Assembly (NCBI GenBank): GCA_964547725.1
Contig: CAZJOO010000006.1
Span: forward strand, 1-21,021
Direction of reading: 5' to 3'
Origin: JAAZMU01 sp964547725
GTDB lineage: Bacteria > Patescibacteriota > Minisyncoccia > Minisyncoccales > Minisyncoccaceae
Length of the DNA stretch: 21,021 nt
The position numbers were made by a program, and so were the translations under genes. Below the pieces are notes generated by a model, which saw nothing but the letters and a program-made list of their open reading frames with translations, had not been told where the DNA came from and did no database searches. Every line of letters begins with the position of its first letter. Positions within the stretch are counted from its first letter, which is position 1. This document shows positions 1 through 6,255 of the stretch, one piece after another.

Positions 1-83
1 GAGGCGTTTTCATCAACATACCCTTTTGTAGCTACTGTTGTTGGAGCATCAATCGAAACGGTTGAATCTTCCATAACGATCTT
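1..83 (-). pseudogene. Continuation of the anchored surface protein beyond an in-frame TGA (partial)
   Basis: Reading on past the TGA at 84-86 in the same frame stays open to the window edge and gives a sensible protein containing KIVMEDSTVS and ATKGYVDE. Motifs like the latter are common in tail-fibre-like and surface-stalk proteins, and in anchored surface proteins of related genomes as I remember them. This suggests one gene with a single nonsense codon rather than two genes. An ATG at 72-74 could restart translation, but no ribosome binding site precedes it. The gene leaves the window at position 1, so its length is unknown. Confidence 0.6.
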
Positions 84-320
84 TCAAGAAACAACACTGT
101 TCCCAGAAGAATTGAGATAATAGCTTGGATTATCTGCATCAATAAAAGAAGAGGCTCCAAATTCTCCTGTTTTTGTCTGCGCAGTTCCTGATGTATTTAT
201 TGGAGCTGTGTAGCTACTAGGCATAGTGGTTGTTGGCTCAACCCAACTATATACCAAAAAAGATGCTGTTAAGAAAAGCATGGCTGATAATGAAAAGATT
301 AAGGTTTTTTGTTTGTTCAT
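84..320 (-). CDS. Membrane-anchored surface-type protein, N-terminal part ending at an in-frame TGA
   Basis: The 78-residue product begins MNKQK and has one hydrophobic segment at about residues 7-26, an uncleaved anchor or signal peptide. A Pro/Thr/Ser-rich stretch and the motif DADNPSYYLN follow. The layout (anchor, WVEPTTTMP, PINTSGTAQTKTG, then YY.N) resembles surface proteins that carry short repeats before a tail-fibre-like stalk; I recognise the style, not a named family. The stop is TGA and the frame continues beyond it in the same style, so this is probably the front end of a longer protein. The ATG at 318-320 has a good promoter ten bases upstream and no Shine-Dalgarno sequence. The molecular role is unknown. 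Confidence 0.6.
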   Translation of the reverse strand: MNKQKTLIFSLSAMLFLTASFLVYSWVEPTTTMPSSYTAPINTSGTAQTKTGEFGASSFIDADNPSYYLNSSGNSVVS

Positions 321-330
321 ATTTTTTATT

Positions 331-359
331 ATTATATCATATATAAAAAAACCTGTAAA
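331..359 (-). promoter_or_regulatory. Sigma-70-type promoter for the anchored surface protein
   Basis: On the minus strand, TTTACA (354-359) and TATAAT (331-336) are separated by 17 bases, with TG one base before the -10 box. Only ten bases lie between the -10 box and the ATG, so the 5' leader should be about 3-4 nt. The -35 box lies within the terminator hairpin of the preceding gene. Confidence 0.65.
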
Positions 360-371
360 TAAATTTACAGG
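345..371 (-). terminator. Rho-independent terminator of the 96-residue unknown gene
   Basis: The inverted repeat CCTGTAAAT / ATTTACAGG (352-360 and 363-371) is followed on the minus strand by a run of T (complement of 345-351). It lies 12 bases past the stop codon of the gene at 384-674. Confidence 0.65.
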
Positions 372-383
372 GGTTAAAATAGC

Positions 384-674
384 TTATCTCCAGGTGAGAT
401 AATTAAGAATACTTTTTGGAATTTTGTCTTTAATTTCAGAATAAGATTCAAGGTAAGGAAGGTTCTCGAAAGAAACTTTATTCCTTTTAAGATTTGAAAT
501 AGCAGAAAGGGCTTTTCCTTCCGTAACCTTTCCGTCAATACAACCTTTAAGCATAAGGATGACGCCTAATTGAAGTTTAGGATGATTATAAATCAAATCT
601 GATCCATTTTCCAAAAGGTTTGCCATCCTTCTAGAATCTTCCAGATCAATCATTTTCTGAAAACTGTCACTCAT
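384..674 (-). CDS. Hypothetical small protein, 96 residues
   Basis: I do not recognise this protein. It begins MSDSFQKM, has no signal peptide or membrane segment, holds one cysteine, and looks mainly helical, with many charged residues and short leucine/isoleucine clusters. A TTG twelve bases upstream in frame is an alternative start, but that TTG overlaps the GGAGG ribosome binding site, so the ATG at 672-674 is the real start. The gene has its own promoter and terminator and is a single-gene transcription unit between groEL and the surface protein. The strong Shine-Dalgarno sequence is unlike almost every other gene here and may point to a different origin or a need for high expression. 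Confidence 0.7.
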   Translation of the reverse strand: MSDSFQKMIDLEDSRRMANLLENGSDLIYNHPKLQLGVILMLKGCIDGKVTEGKALSAISNLKRNKVSFENLPYLESYSEIKDKIPKSILNYLTWR

Positions 675-679
675 TTTTT

Positions 680-684
680 CCTCC
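680..684 (-). promoter_or_regulatory. Shine-Dalgarno site GGAGG that fixes the start of the 96-residue gene
   Basis: GGAGG lies five A bases upstream of the ATG at 672-674. It is the only full Shine-Dalgarno core I find at correct spacing in the window, and it rules out the upstream TTG start that overlaps it. Confidence 0.8.
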
Positions 685-712
685 AAAAGTTTTTTTCAAC
701 ATAACTACTTTA

Positions 713-741
713 TATATATCCTATTGCTATAATTTTTGCAA
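713..741 (-). promoter_or_regulatory. Sigma-70-type promoter for the 96-residue gene
   Basis: On the minus strand, TTGCAA (736-741) and TATATA (713-718) are 17 bases apart. The -35 box starts one base after the T-run of the groEL terminator. The predicted leader is roughly 30 nt and holds the GGAGG site. Confidence 0.5.
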
Positions 742-742
742 C

Positions 743-767
743 AAAAAAGCCCTGTTTTCACAGGACT
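743..767 (-). terminator. Rho-independent terminator of groES-groEL
   Basis: On the minus strand, AGTCCTG and CAGGGCT pair (one G-T pair) around a six-base loop and run into six T. It lies eight bases past the groEL stop codon. Confidence 0.85.
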
Positions 768-775
768 TTCTTCTT

Positions 776-2410
776 TTAGTACATCTGAGGCATTCCTCCT
801 CCCATTCCTTGACTAGTTCCGCAAGTACATCCACCTTCTTCTTTTTTCTCAGCAATAACACATTCTGTTGTAAGGAGCATTGAAGCAGCTGAAATTGAGT
901 TTTGAATACATGACCTTACTACTTTAGTTGGGTCAACGATTCCTGCTTCAAACATGTTCACAAACTTATCATTCAAAGCATCATAACCTTCGTCGCAAGA
1001 AAGTTTCTTAACTTCAGAAGCAATTACTGCTCCATCTTTTCCTGCGTTTTCTGCTATCTTTCTAATAGGTTCCTCAAGAGTTCTTTTCATTATCTCGACT
1101 CCCACCTGTTCTTCTGAAGAAAGCTTTAATTCTTCAAGAATCTTTTGACATCTTAAAAGAGCGGTACCTCCTCCAGCGACAATCCCCTCTTCAATAGCTG
1201 CTTTTGTGGCAGCAAGAGCATCTTCAACTTTATGCTTCTTTGCTTTTTGCTCAACCTCAGTAGCTGCTCCCACTTTAATAATCGCTACTCCTGAAGAAAG
1301 TTTTCCTAGTCTCTCTTGCATTTTTTCTTTATCAAAACCATCTTTTGAATTAGCAATTTGAGCTTTTAATTGCTTTATTCTTGCTTCTATGTCTGCTTTC
1401 TCCCCCTTTCCTTCGGTGATGATAGTTTTGTCTTTATTAATAACAACTCTTCTTGCTTGACCAAGCATGCTTAAATCAATCTCTTCTAATTTTAATCCTA
1501 GATTAGAAGAAATAACCTTTCCTCCAGTCACAATAGCAATATCTTCAAGCATCTCTTTCTTTCGGTCACCAAATCCTGGAATCTTTGTAGCAACTAAATT
1601 AAAAGTTCCTCTTAGTTTATTAACAACAACAGTAGCTAGAGCTTCTCCTTCAAATTCTTCGGCAACAACTAAAACGTCTTTCTTTCCTGATTCAATAACC
1701 TTTTCTAAAATAGGAAGAATTTCTTTAATAGAAGAAATCTTCTTATCAGTTACTAATATATATGGGTTGTCTAAAACCGCTTCCATTCTTTCAGCATCAG
1801 TTACCATATATGGAGAAACATATCCTTCGTCATATTGTAATCCTTTAACAATTTCTTTTTCTATTCCTAGCTTCTGAGACTCTTCAATAGAAATAGGTCC
1901 ATCAATTCCAATCTCAGCAATAGTGCTTGCAATCAATTTTCCAAGTTCTTCATTCTCAGCAGAAATTGTCGCTACTTGAGCATATTTTTCTACTGTGTCA
2001 ATCTTCTTTGACATTTTTTTCAATTCTTCCACAACCGCTTCGGCTGATTTCTCTAAACCTCTTTTAATTGCAAGAGGATTTGTTCCTGCAGTTACATTCT
2101 TAAGTCCTTCTCTGACAAGGGTTTGAGTTAGTAAAGTAGCCGTTGTGGTTCCGTCTCCAGCAACTTCATTTGCCTTTTCCGCAACCTCTTTAACTATTTG
2201 AGCTCCCATATTTTCAACAGAATCTTCAAGTTCAATCTCTTTAGCAATACTTACCCCATCATTAGTAATAGTAGGTCCGCCGTATGAACTAGAAAAAACA
2301 ACGTTTCTTCCTTTTGGTCCAAGGGTTACTGTTACTGCATCAGCTAGCTTATCAACACCAGCTTTTAATTTTTTTCTTGCGTCTTCGTTATAAAAAATTT
2401 CTTTAGCCAT
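776..2410 (-). CDS. groEL: Chaperonin GroEL (Cpn60, 60 kDa subunit)
   Basis: GroEL is the ATP-driven folding chamber of the cytoplasm and works with the GroES lid. The 544-residue product has the family's usual length. It starts MAKEIFYNED, carries the ATP-site motif GDGTTT at about 85-90, and later VEDALAATKAA with the catalytic aspartate, followed by GIVAGGGTALL. A TTG 15 bases further upstream overlaps groES; the MAKE start four bases after the groES stop is preferred because it matches the family. The C-terminal tail is a short glycine/methionine-rich sequence as usual, but it is preceded by the pair C-T-C instead of only GGM repeats. It is translated as the second gene of an operon with groES and ends at a clear terminator. 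Confidence 0.97.
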   Translation of the reverse strand: MAKEIFYNEDARKKLKAGVDKLADAVTVTLGPKGRNVVFSSSYGGPTITNDGVSIAKEIELEDSVENMGAQIVKEVAEKANEVAGDGTTTATLLTQTLVREGLKNVTAGTNPLAIKRGLEKSAEAVVEELKKMSKKIDTVEKYAQVATISAENEELGKLIASTIAEIGIDGPISIEESQKLGIEKEIVKGLQYDEGYVSPYMVTDAERMEAVLDNPYILVTDKKISSIKEILPILEKVIESGKKDVLVVAEEFEGEALATVVVNKLRGTFNLVATKIPGFGDRKKEMLEDIAIVTGGKVISSNLGLKLEEIDLSMLGQARRVVINKDKTIITEGKGEKADIEARIKQLKAQIANSKDGFDKEKMQERLGKLSSGVAIIKVGAATEVEQKAKKHKVEDALAATKAAIEEGIVAGGGTALLRCQKILEELKLSSEEQVGVEIMKRTLEEPIRKIAENAGKDGAVIASEVKKLSCDEGYDALNDKFVNMFEAGIVDPTKVVRSCIQNSISAASMLLTTECVIAEKKEEGGCTCGTSQGMGGGMPQMY

Positions 2411-2414
2411 ACTT

Positions 2415-2681
2415 TTATTTTTCAATTATAGCCAAAATATCATCTTGACTAGCTATTAAATAATCTTTTCCTTCAACCTTTGCTTTAGTAGGACCAAATT
2501 TAGTAAAAATAACTCTGTCCCCTACTTTAACTTCTATCTTTTCATCAGAACCGATAGCAATTACAATTCCTTCGTCAGGAGATTCTTCTCCTAAACTTGG
2601 TAAAATAATACCAGACTTAGTTTTTTCTTCCGGTTTAGCCGGTTCAATCACAACGTGATTTGTTAATGGTTTTAATTTCAT
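2415..2681 (-). CDS. groES: Co-chaperonin GroES (Cpn10)
   Basis: GroES forms the seven-membered lid that closes the GroEL chamber. The 88-residue protein is slightly shorter than the usual 94-97. It has the family features: MKLKPL(T)NHVVIEP at the start, the mobile-loop region TKSGIILPSLGEESPDEG at about 22-39, the GDRVIFTKFG turn, and a C-terminal DDILAIIE. It is the first gene of the operon; groEL follows after four bases. Upstream lie a strong promoter and a CIRCE-like inverted repeat, so heat-shock control by HrcA is expected. There is no Shine-Dalgarno sequence before the ATG. Confidence 0.96.
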   Translation of the reverse strand: MKLKPLTNHVVIEPAKPEEKTKSGIILPSLGEESPDEGIVIAIGSDEKIEVKVGDRVIFTKFGPTKAKVEGKDYLIASQDDILAIIEK

Positions 2682-2701
2682 ATTTTTATATTTTATATTA
2701 A

Positions 2702-2728
2702 TTAGCAGTTCCGACCTTCTACTGCTAA
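2702..2728. promoter_or_regulatory. CIRCE-like operator (HrcA binding site) of groES-groEL
   Basis: The inverted repeat TTAGCAGTT-N9-TACTGCTAA has exactly the 9-9-9 layout of CIRCE (TTAGCACTC-N9-GAGTGCTAA), with seven of nine positions matching in each arm. The inner bases differ from the consensus in both arms in a nearly symmetric way, as expected for a co-evolved operator. The predicted transcription start falls inside it. No hrcA gene lies in the window. Confidence 0.85.
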
Positions 2729-2755
2729 TTTTAGTCTTTTTTAAAGATTTGTCAA
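2728..2755 (-). promoter_or_regulatory. Sigma-70-type promoter of groES-groEL
   Basis: On the minus strand, a perfect TTGACA (2750-2755) is followed after 16 bases by TAAAAT (2728-2733). The -10 box abuts the CIRCE-like repeat, so a bound repressor would block polymerase directly. Confidence 0.8.
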
Positions 2756-2814
2756 ATAGACATTTCTATTGACAATCCCGTAATAATCTCTTACCCTACC
2801 AGAGGGTCTTTATT

Positions 2815-3000
2815 GTGAGAATGATATCAAAGGTTTTATATTTGTTTCTAGGTTTTTTAATTATCATTATAATAGCTTTTATCGGCTGTTCTATTGATGT
2901 TTTTATGGGATATCGGTATGGTCCATTTTTTTATGCCACCCTCATAACAAACATAGTTGCTTCTGTCATATTTTCTTACAAATTAAAAAAAATGGGTTAG
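2815..3000 (+). CDS. Small two-helix membrane protein, unknown function
   Basis: The 61-residue product (GTG start) is almost entirely hydrophobic, with membrane segments at about residues 5-28 and 37-55 and a basic C-terminus YKLKKMG. I do not recognise a family. GAGGG sits eight bases before the GTG; an ATG two codons later (2821) is possible but is badly spaced from GAGGG. It is transcribed away from groES and is followed at once by a strong terminator whose stem includes the last two bases of its TAG stop codon. This supports a real, separately transcribed gene. Confidence 0.6.
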   Translation: MRMISKVLYLFLGFLIIIIIAFIGCSIDVFMGYRYGPFFYATLITNIVASVIFSYKLKKMG

Positions 3001-3027
3001 TTAATCAAAAAAGATTAACTTTTTTTT
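2999..3027 (+). terminator. Rho-independent terminator overlapping the stop codon of the small membrane protein
   Basis: AGTTAATC (2999-3006) and GATTAACT (3013-3020) form a perfect eight-base stem around AAAAAA, followed by a seven-T run. The first stem bases belong to the TAG stop codon. Confidence 0.85.
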
Positions 3028-3034
3028 ATTGTTA

Positions 3035-3063
3035 TTGACTTTATTAATCATTTATATTATTAT
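3035..3063 (+). promoter_or_regulatory. Sigma-70-type promoter of the yvlD-like/secG/solute-binding/isomerase operon
   Basis: TTGACT (3035-3040), a 17-base spacer and TATTAT (3058-3063) stand just after a terminator. The -10 box ends seven bases before the ATG at 3071, so the mRNA should begin at or one base before the start codon. Confidence 0.7.
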
Positions 3064-3070
3064 TACTCTA

Positions 3071-3421
3071 ATGATAACAAACCTCATTATTAAAGTATTA
3101 ACGGGAATAGTCTCGACAGGCTTAGCTGCTTATTTTATTCAAGGTGTCACCACAGATGGAACTATTTCAACGATCTTATTTGTTGGAGCAATTATTGGTT
3201 TGTTATTGTTCTTCTTAAAGCCAATCCTAAAATTCATCACTTTCCCTTTAAGAGTTATTACTTTAAATTTATTTACAATCGTTATAATAATGGCGTTAAT
3301 CTGGATAGTCGATGTCCTCTTTTCCTCATCACAATTTGAAATTAATGGAATAACTAGTCTGTTTTACTTCTCATTAATCACTTGGGGGGTAGAATCAATG
3401 ACTTCTTTAATCAAAAAATGA
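3071..3421 (+). CDS. YvlD/phage holin family 4-like membrane protein (PF04020 type)
   Basis: The 116-residue integral membrane protein has four hydrophobic segments. At about residues 50-72 it has KPILKF.TFPLRVITLNLFT, the hallmark of the YvlD-like family (once labelled mycobacterial phage holin superfamily IV). In bacteria this family is a small membrane protein of poorly known function; a holin role is not implied. A TTG start 14 codons upstream is formally open, but that stretch is the promoter itself, so ATG 3071 is chosen. Its TGA stop overlaps the secG ATG (ATGA), suggesting translational coupling. Confidence 0.8.
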   Translation: MITNLIIKVLTGIVSTGLAAYFIQGVTTDGTISTILFVGAIIGLLLFFLKPILKFITFPLRVITLNLFTIVIIMALIWIVDVLFSSSQFEINGITSLFYFSLITWGVESMTSLIKK

Positions 3422-3633
3422 ACAACATAATATCAATTATACAAATCATAACTTCTATACTAATTATTATTTTAGTATTAATGCAACAAAGAGGAACAGC
3501 CCTTGGCTCTGCTTTCGGTGGAGGTGGTGAAGTTTACTCTACAAGAAGAGGAGCTCAGAAAAAGATTTTCATCTTTACTGTTATCCTTGTAGTTATCTTT
3601 ATTGGACTATCTCTTGCCAATTTAATTTATTAA
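3418..3633 (+). CDS. secG: Preprotein translocase subunit SecG
   Basis: SecG is the small non-essential subunit of the SecYEG channel and assists SecA-driven export. The 71-residue protein has two membrane helices (about 3-22 and 49-68) joined by the cytoplasmic loop LMQQRGTALGSAFGGGGE and the STRRGA motif, which are diagnostic. Length is normal. An upstream in-frame GTG/ATG region would lengthen the N-terminus, but the family begins directly with the helix, so the ATG overlapping the preceding TGA is chosen. The next gene starts one base after its stop. Confidence 0.93.
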   Translation: MNNIISIIQIITSILIIILVLMQQRGTALGSAFGGGGEVYSTRRGAQKKIFIFTVILVVIFIGLSLANLIY

Positions 3634-3634
3634 A

Positions 3635-5584
3635 ATGTTTTTAAAAATAAAAACACCCTCTTTTACACAGTGGGTACAATCATTTAAGGCTTTTGCTTTA
3701 TGGGAAAAGATTGCTTTCTTTGTTTTTTTGTCCTTATTCATTTATTCCTCAATCTTCCTCTTAAACAGCTTTTACAATAATAATACTGTTACTGTTCCTG
3801 CTTTTGGAGGAATTATTAAAGAAGGGCTAGTGGGACAACCTAAGCATTTGAATCCTATCTATAGTTCTACTGTAGATGTTGATAAAGATTTAGTAGAACT
3901 TCTTTATTCGGGATTGATGAAATACGGTACTGATTCCGAAATTGAAAACGATTTAATAGAGGGCTACAGTTTTAGCGAAGACGGAAAAACTTTTAATTTT
4001 AAGATAAAAGAAAATATTGTTTGGCACGATGGAAAAGCTTTAACAATGGATGATATTGCTTTCACTTTAAATATTATTCAAGACGCAGAATATTTAAGCC
4101 CTCTTCGAGCAAGTTTTCTTGGAGTAAGTCTCGAAAAGATGTCTGATTACGAAGGGGTCTTTAAATTATCTGAACCATATGGTGGTTTTCTAGAAAACCT
4201 AATCAGTTTAAAAATAATCCCAAAGCATGTTTTTGAAAACATCCCTGCGGAAGACTTTGCTTCAAATAGAGTTTTAAATATCACTTCCCCGGTTGGCTCT
4301 GGTCCTTACAAAATATATAAGGTAAAAGAAAATGGTTCCATCTCTTCTATACAACTTCGTGCAAACGAAAAATATTACGATGGACGTCCTTATATCAAAG
4401 ATATTGTTTTCTATTTCTATTCTAGCGAAGAAGAATTAAAAACTGCTCTTCTTAAAGGAAATATTGATAATGCCCACCTATCAGAAGTAGTTGACCATTG
4501 GAACGTTTCCTACACTACTCCCAATTATTTCGGAATCTTCTTGAATACAAAAAATGAGGTTTTGGAAAATAGTGAAATACGAAAAGCTTTAACTTTGGCT
4601 ATTGATAGAAAAGAGATTTTAAATGACGTTATAAAAGAAGGATATTCTCTTTCTTCTCCTATTCTTTCTTTCTTCTATGGTCTTGAAGAAAAAGAAATAG
4701 AGTATAGCACGGAAGAAAGTATTAATATTTTAGAAGATAACGACTATAAGCTCAATGAAGAGAATGTTAGAGTTCAAAAAATAGAAAAAGTTAACAATGA
4801 TAACATAAATCAAGATCTTCAATATGGAAGTACTGGAAAGCAAGTAGAAAAACTTCAAGAGTGTTTGTCTAATTATCCTGACATCTATCCGAGCCAAAAA
4901 GTAACTGGAACTTTTGGAAACGAAACAAAAGCAGCGGTTATCAAATTTCAAGAAGCTTATGCTGACGAGATTTTAACTCCAAGTAGCTTAACTTCAGGAA
5001 CTGGAAAGGTTGGTTTATCCACAAGAACAAAAATAAACAATCTTTGTTTCAAGGGAGAAAGCACAGAGACTAAACTAGAATTTACTTTAAAAACAACTAG
5101 TTATTCTATTCTTCCAGAAGTGGCTGAAAATATAAAAAACCAATTAGAAAAAATTGGTGTAAAACTAAATATAGAAACTTTTAGCAACACAGAAATCAAA
5201 CAAGTTATTAGAGAAAGAAATTACGATATGATTTTATTCGGAGAGAAGTTAATGTCTACTCCTAATCTATTACCATATTTTCACTCAACTCAGATTTTTG
5301 ACCCAGGCTTAAATTTAAGTGTTTGGCAAAATGATGAAGCTGACGAACTTTTAGAAAAAATTAGACTTTATTACACTTTTAACGAAAGCTTAATCAACGA
5401 CCTAAAGAGTTTTGAAGAAATCTTTTTTGAGGAAAATCCTGCTATCTTACTTTATTCCCCAAATTATATCTATTATCTTTCCCCTGAAATCAAAGGAATT
5501 TCTGGAGAAAAATTAGTTACCCCTTCTTCAAGATTCAGCAATATTAAAAATCTTTATTTAAAAACCAAACAAGTATGGAAATAA
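3635..5584 (+). CDS. Family 5 (peptide/oligopeptide type) solute-binding protein with an inserted peptidoglycan-binding domain
   Basis: The 649-residue product has one membrane anchor at about 27-46 and no lipobox cysteine. Then comes the SBP_bac_5 fold of DppA/OppA proteins: GGIIKEGLVGQPKHLNPIY at 58-76, F.IKENIVWHDGKALTMDDIAFTL at 122-145, SGPYKI near 222-227 and EIRKALTLAIDR near 314-325. At about 395-471 the fold is interrupted by a PG_binding_1-type domain (LQYGSTGKQVEKLQ, VTGTFG..T..AV.KFQ, GKVGLSTRTKINNLC). SBP strands resume with LEFTLKT and VAENIKNQLEKIGVKLNI. Family members deliver peptides to an ABC permease, but no permease or ATPase gene is adjacent. It may instead be tethered to the cell wall, which is an inference. 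It lies between secG and the isomerase gene, which overlaps its last ten bases. Confidence 0.85.
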   Translation: MFLKIKTPSFTQWVQSFKAFALWEKIAFFVFLSLFIYSSIFLLNSFYNNNTVTVPAFGGIIKEGLVGQPKHLNPIYSSTVDVDKDLVELLYSGLMKYGTDSEIENDLIEGYSFSEDGKTFNFKIKENIVWHDGKALTMDDIAFTLNIIQDAEYLSPLRASFLGVSLEKMSDYEGVFKLSEPYGGFLENLISLKIIPKHVFENIPAEDFASNRVLNITSPVGSGPYKIYKVKENGSISSIQLRANEKYYDGRPYIKDIVFYFYSSEEELKTALLKGNIDNAHLSEVVDHWNVSYTTPNYFGIFLNTKNEVLENSEIRKALTLAIDRKEILNDVIKEGYSLSSPILSFFYGLEEKEIEYSTEESINILEDNDYKLNEENVRVQKIEKVNNDNINQDLQYGSTGKQVEKLQECLSNYPDIYPSQKVTGTFGNETKAAVIKFQEAYADEILTPSSLTSGTGKVGLSTRTKINNLCFKGESTETKLEFTLKTTSYSILPEVAENIKNQLEKIGVKLNIETFSNTEIKQVIRERNYDMILFGEKLMSTPNLLPYFHSTQIFDPGLNLSVWQNDEADELLEKIRLYYTFNESLINDLKSFEEIFFEENPAILLYSPNYIYYLSPEIKGISGEKLVTPSSRFSNIKNLYLKTKQVWK

Positions 5585-6144
5585 AACCAAGTATTAGACA
5601 CGTGAAAGAAATGCAAGAAGTCCTTTTAAGTAAAGACTTAAATCCCGAAGAAGAACTTTATTACATGTTCAGAGGTGTAGGCAATAAGAACAAAATAAGG
5701 TATGATATAACCGAAATCCCAGGAAAAATACTTGGAGACGAATTCGTAAAAACAAAAGGTCATTATCATGACGAATTCAAAGAAGTATATATCGTTCTTG
5801 AGGGAGAGGCCATCTTTCTTATGCAAAAAGGAAGAGACGTAATTGATGATGTTTACTTTGTCCACGCTAGTAAGGATGAGGTTGTTGTGATTCCCTTTGG
5901 TTATGGTCACATTACTATTAATCCAAGTGAAGTCACCTTAAAACTTGGAAACTTTGTTTCTGACGAATGTGGACACGACTACGAATCCATCGGAAATAAA
6001 GCAGGCGCTTCATATTTTTACACCACTAAAGGTTGGTTAAAAAATACTAATTACAAAGAAGTTCCAGAAATAAGAGAAGAAAAACCTTTAACAAAATTAC
6101 CAAATAATATTGACGAGCTTTGTTTAAAAAAAGCTCAAAATTAA
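5575..6144 (+). CDS. Glucose-6-phosphate isomerase, cupin type
   Basis: It interconverts glucose 6-phosphate and fructose 6-phosphate. The 189-residue protein belongs to the small metal-dependent cupin family first known from archaea (PF06560), unrelated to the large PGI enzyme. The metal-site motif TKGHYHDEFKE gives His63, His65 and Glu70, and GYGHITIN gives His112; PFGYGHITIN is typical. It overlaps the solute-binding gene by ten bases and ends the operon. A phosphomannomutase/phosphoglucomutase gene is found further along (8948-10255), so two enzymes of hexose-phosphate interconversion lie in this region. The C-terminal 40 residues, rich in Lys/Glu, are outside the cupin core. Confidence 0.9.
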   Translation: MEIKPSIRHVKEMQEVLLSKDLNPEEELYYMFRGVGNKNKIRYDITEIPGKILGDEFVKTKGHYHDEFKEVYIVLEGEAIFLMQKGRDVIDDVYFVHASKDEVVVIPFGYGHITINPSEVTLKLGNFVSDECGHDYESIGNKAGASYFYTTKGWLKNTNYKEVPEIREEKPLTKLPNNIDELCLKKAQN

Positions 6145-6255
6145 CAAATAACCGTATAAACAAGGTTTTGAACTTTTAAAAATAGTAAAACTAAATTTTA
6201 ACGTTTTTAAAAGGGCAAATCATTGTATTGTACTCTAAAAATAAAAATAAAAAAT

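Noticed and set aside
84..86. Genome-wide reading of UGA as glycine (code 25)
   Set aside because: An intact prfB with SPF and GGQ is present, TGA ends ftsK and two other genes, and no other gene has an in-frame TGA. The single case is kept as a local oddity.
1467..1877. Long open frame on the plus strand inside groEL
   Set aside because: It is antisense to conserved groEL sequence, low in complexity and has no promoter or recognisable protein pattern.
2769..2797. Promoter for the small membrane protein (TTGACA-17-TACCCT)
   Set aside because: The -35 box is perfect but the -10 box matches only three of six positions, so it is not listed as a feature.
3071..3421. Prophage holin
   Set aside because: The family name mentions holins, but the protein sits in a housekeeping operon with secG and matches the chromosomal YvlD group; no phage genes are nearby.
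6127..6180. Possible terminator between the isomerase gene and rnj
   Set aside because: AAAAGCTCAAAA and TTTTGAACTTTT could pair, but with a mismatch, a loop of about 25 bases and only A/T pairs apart from three; no T-run of use. Too weak to call.
6198..6236. Promoter for rnj
   Set aside because: TATTGT or TACTCT could be -10 boxes, but no -35 box at 16-18 bases. Transcription may come from upstream.
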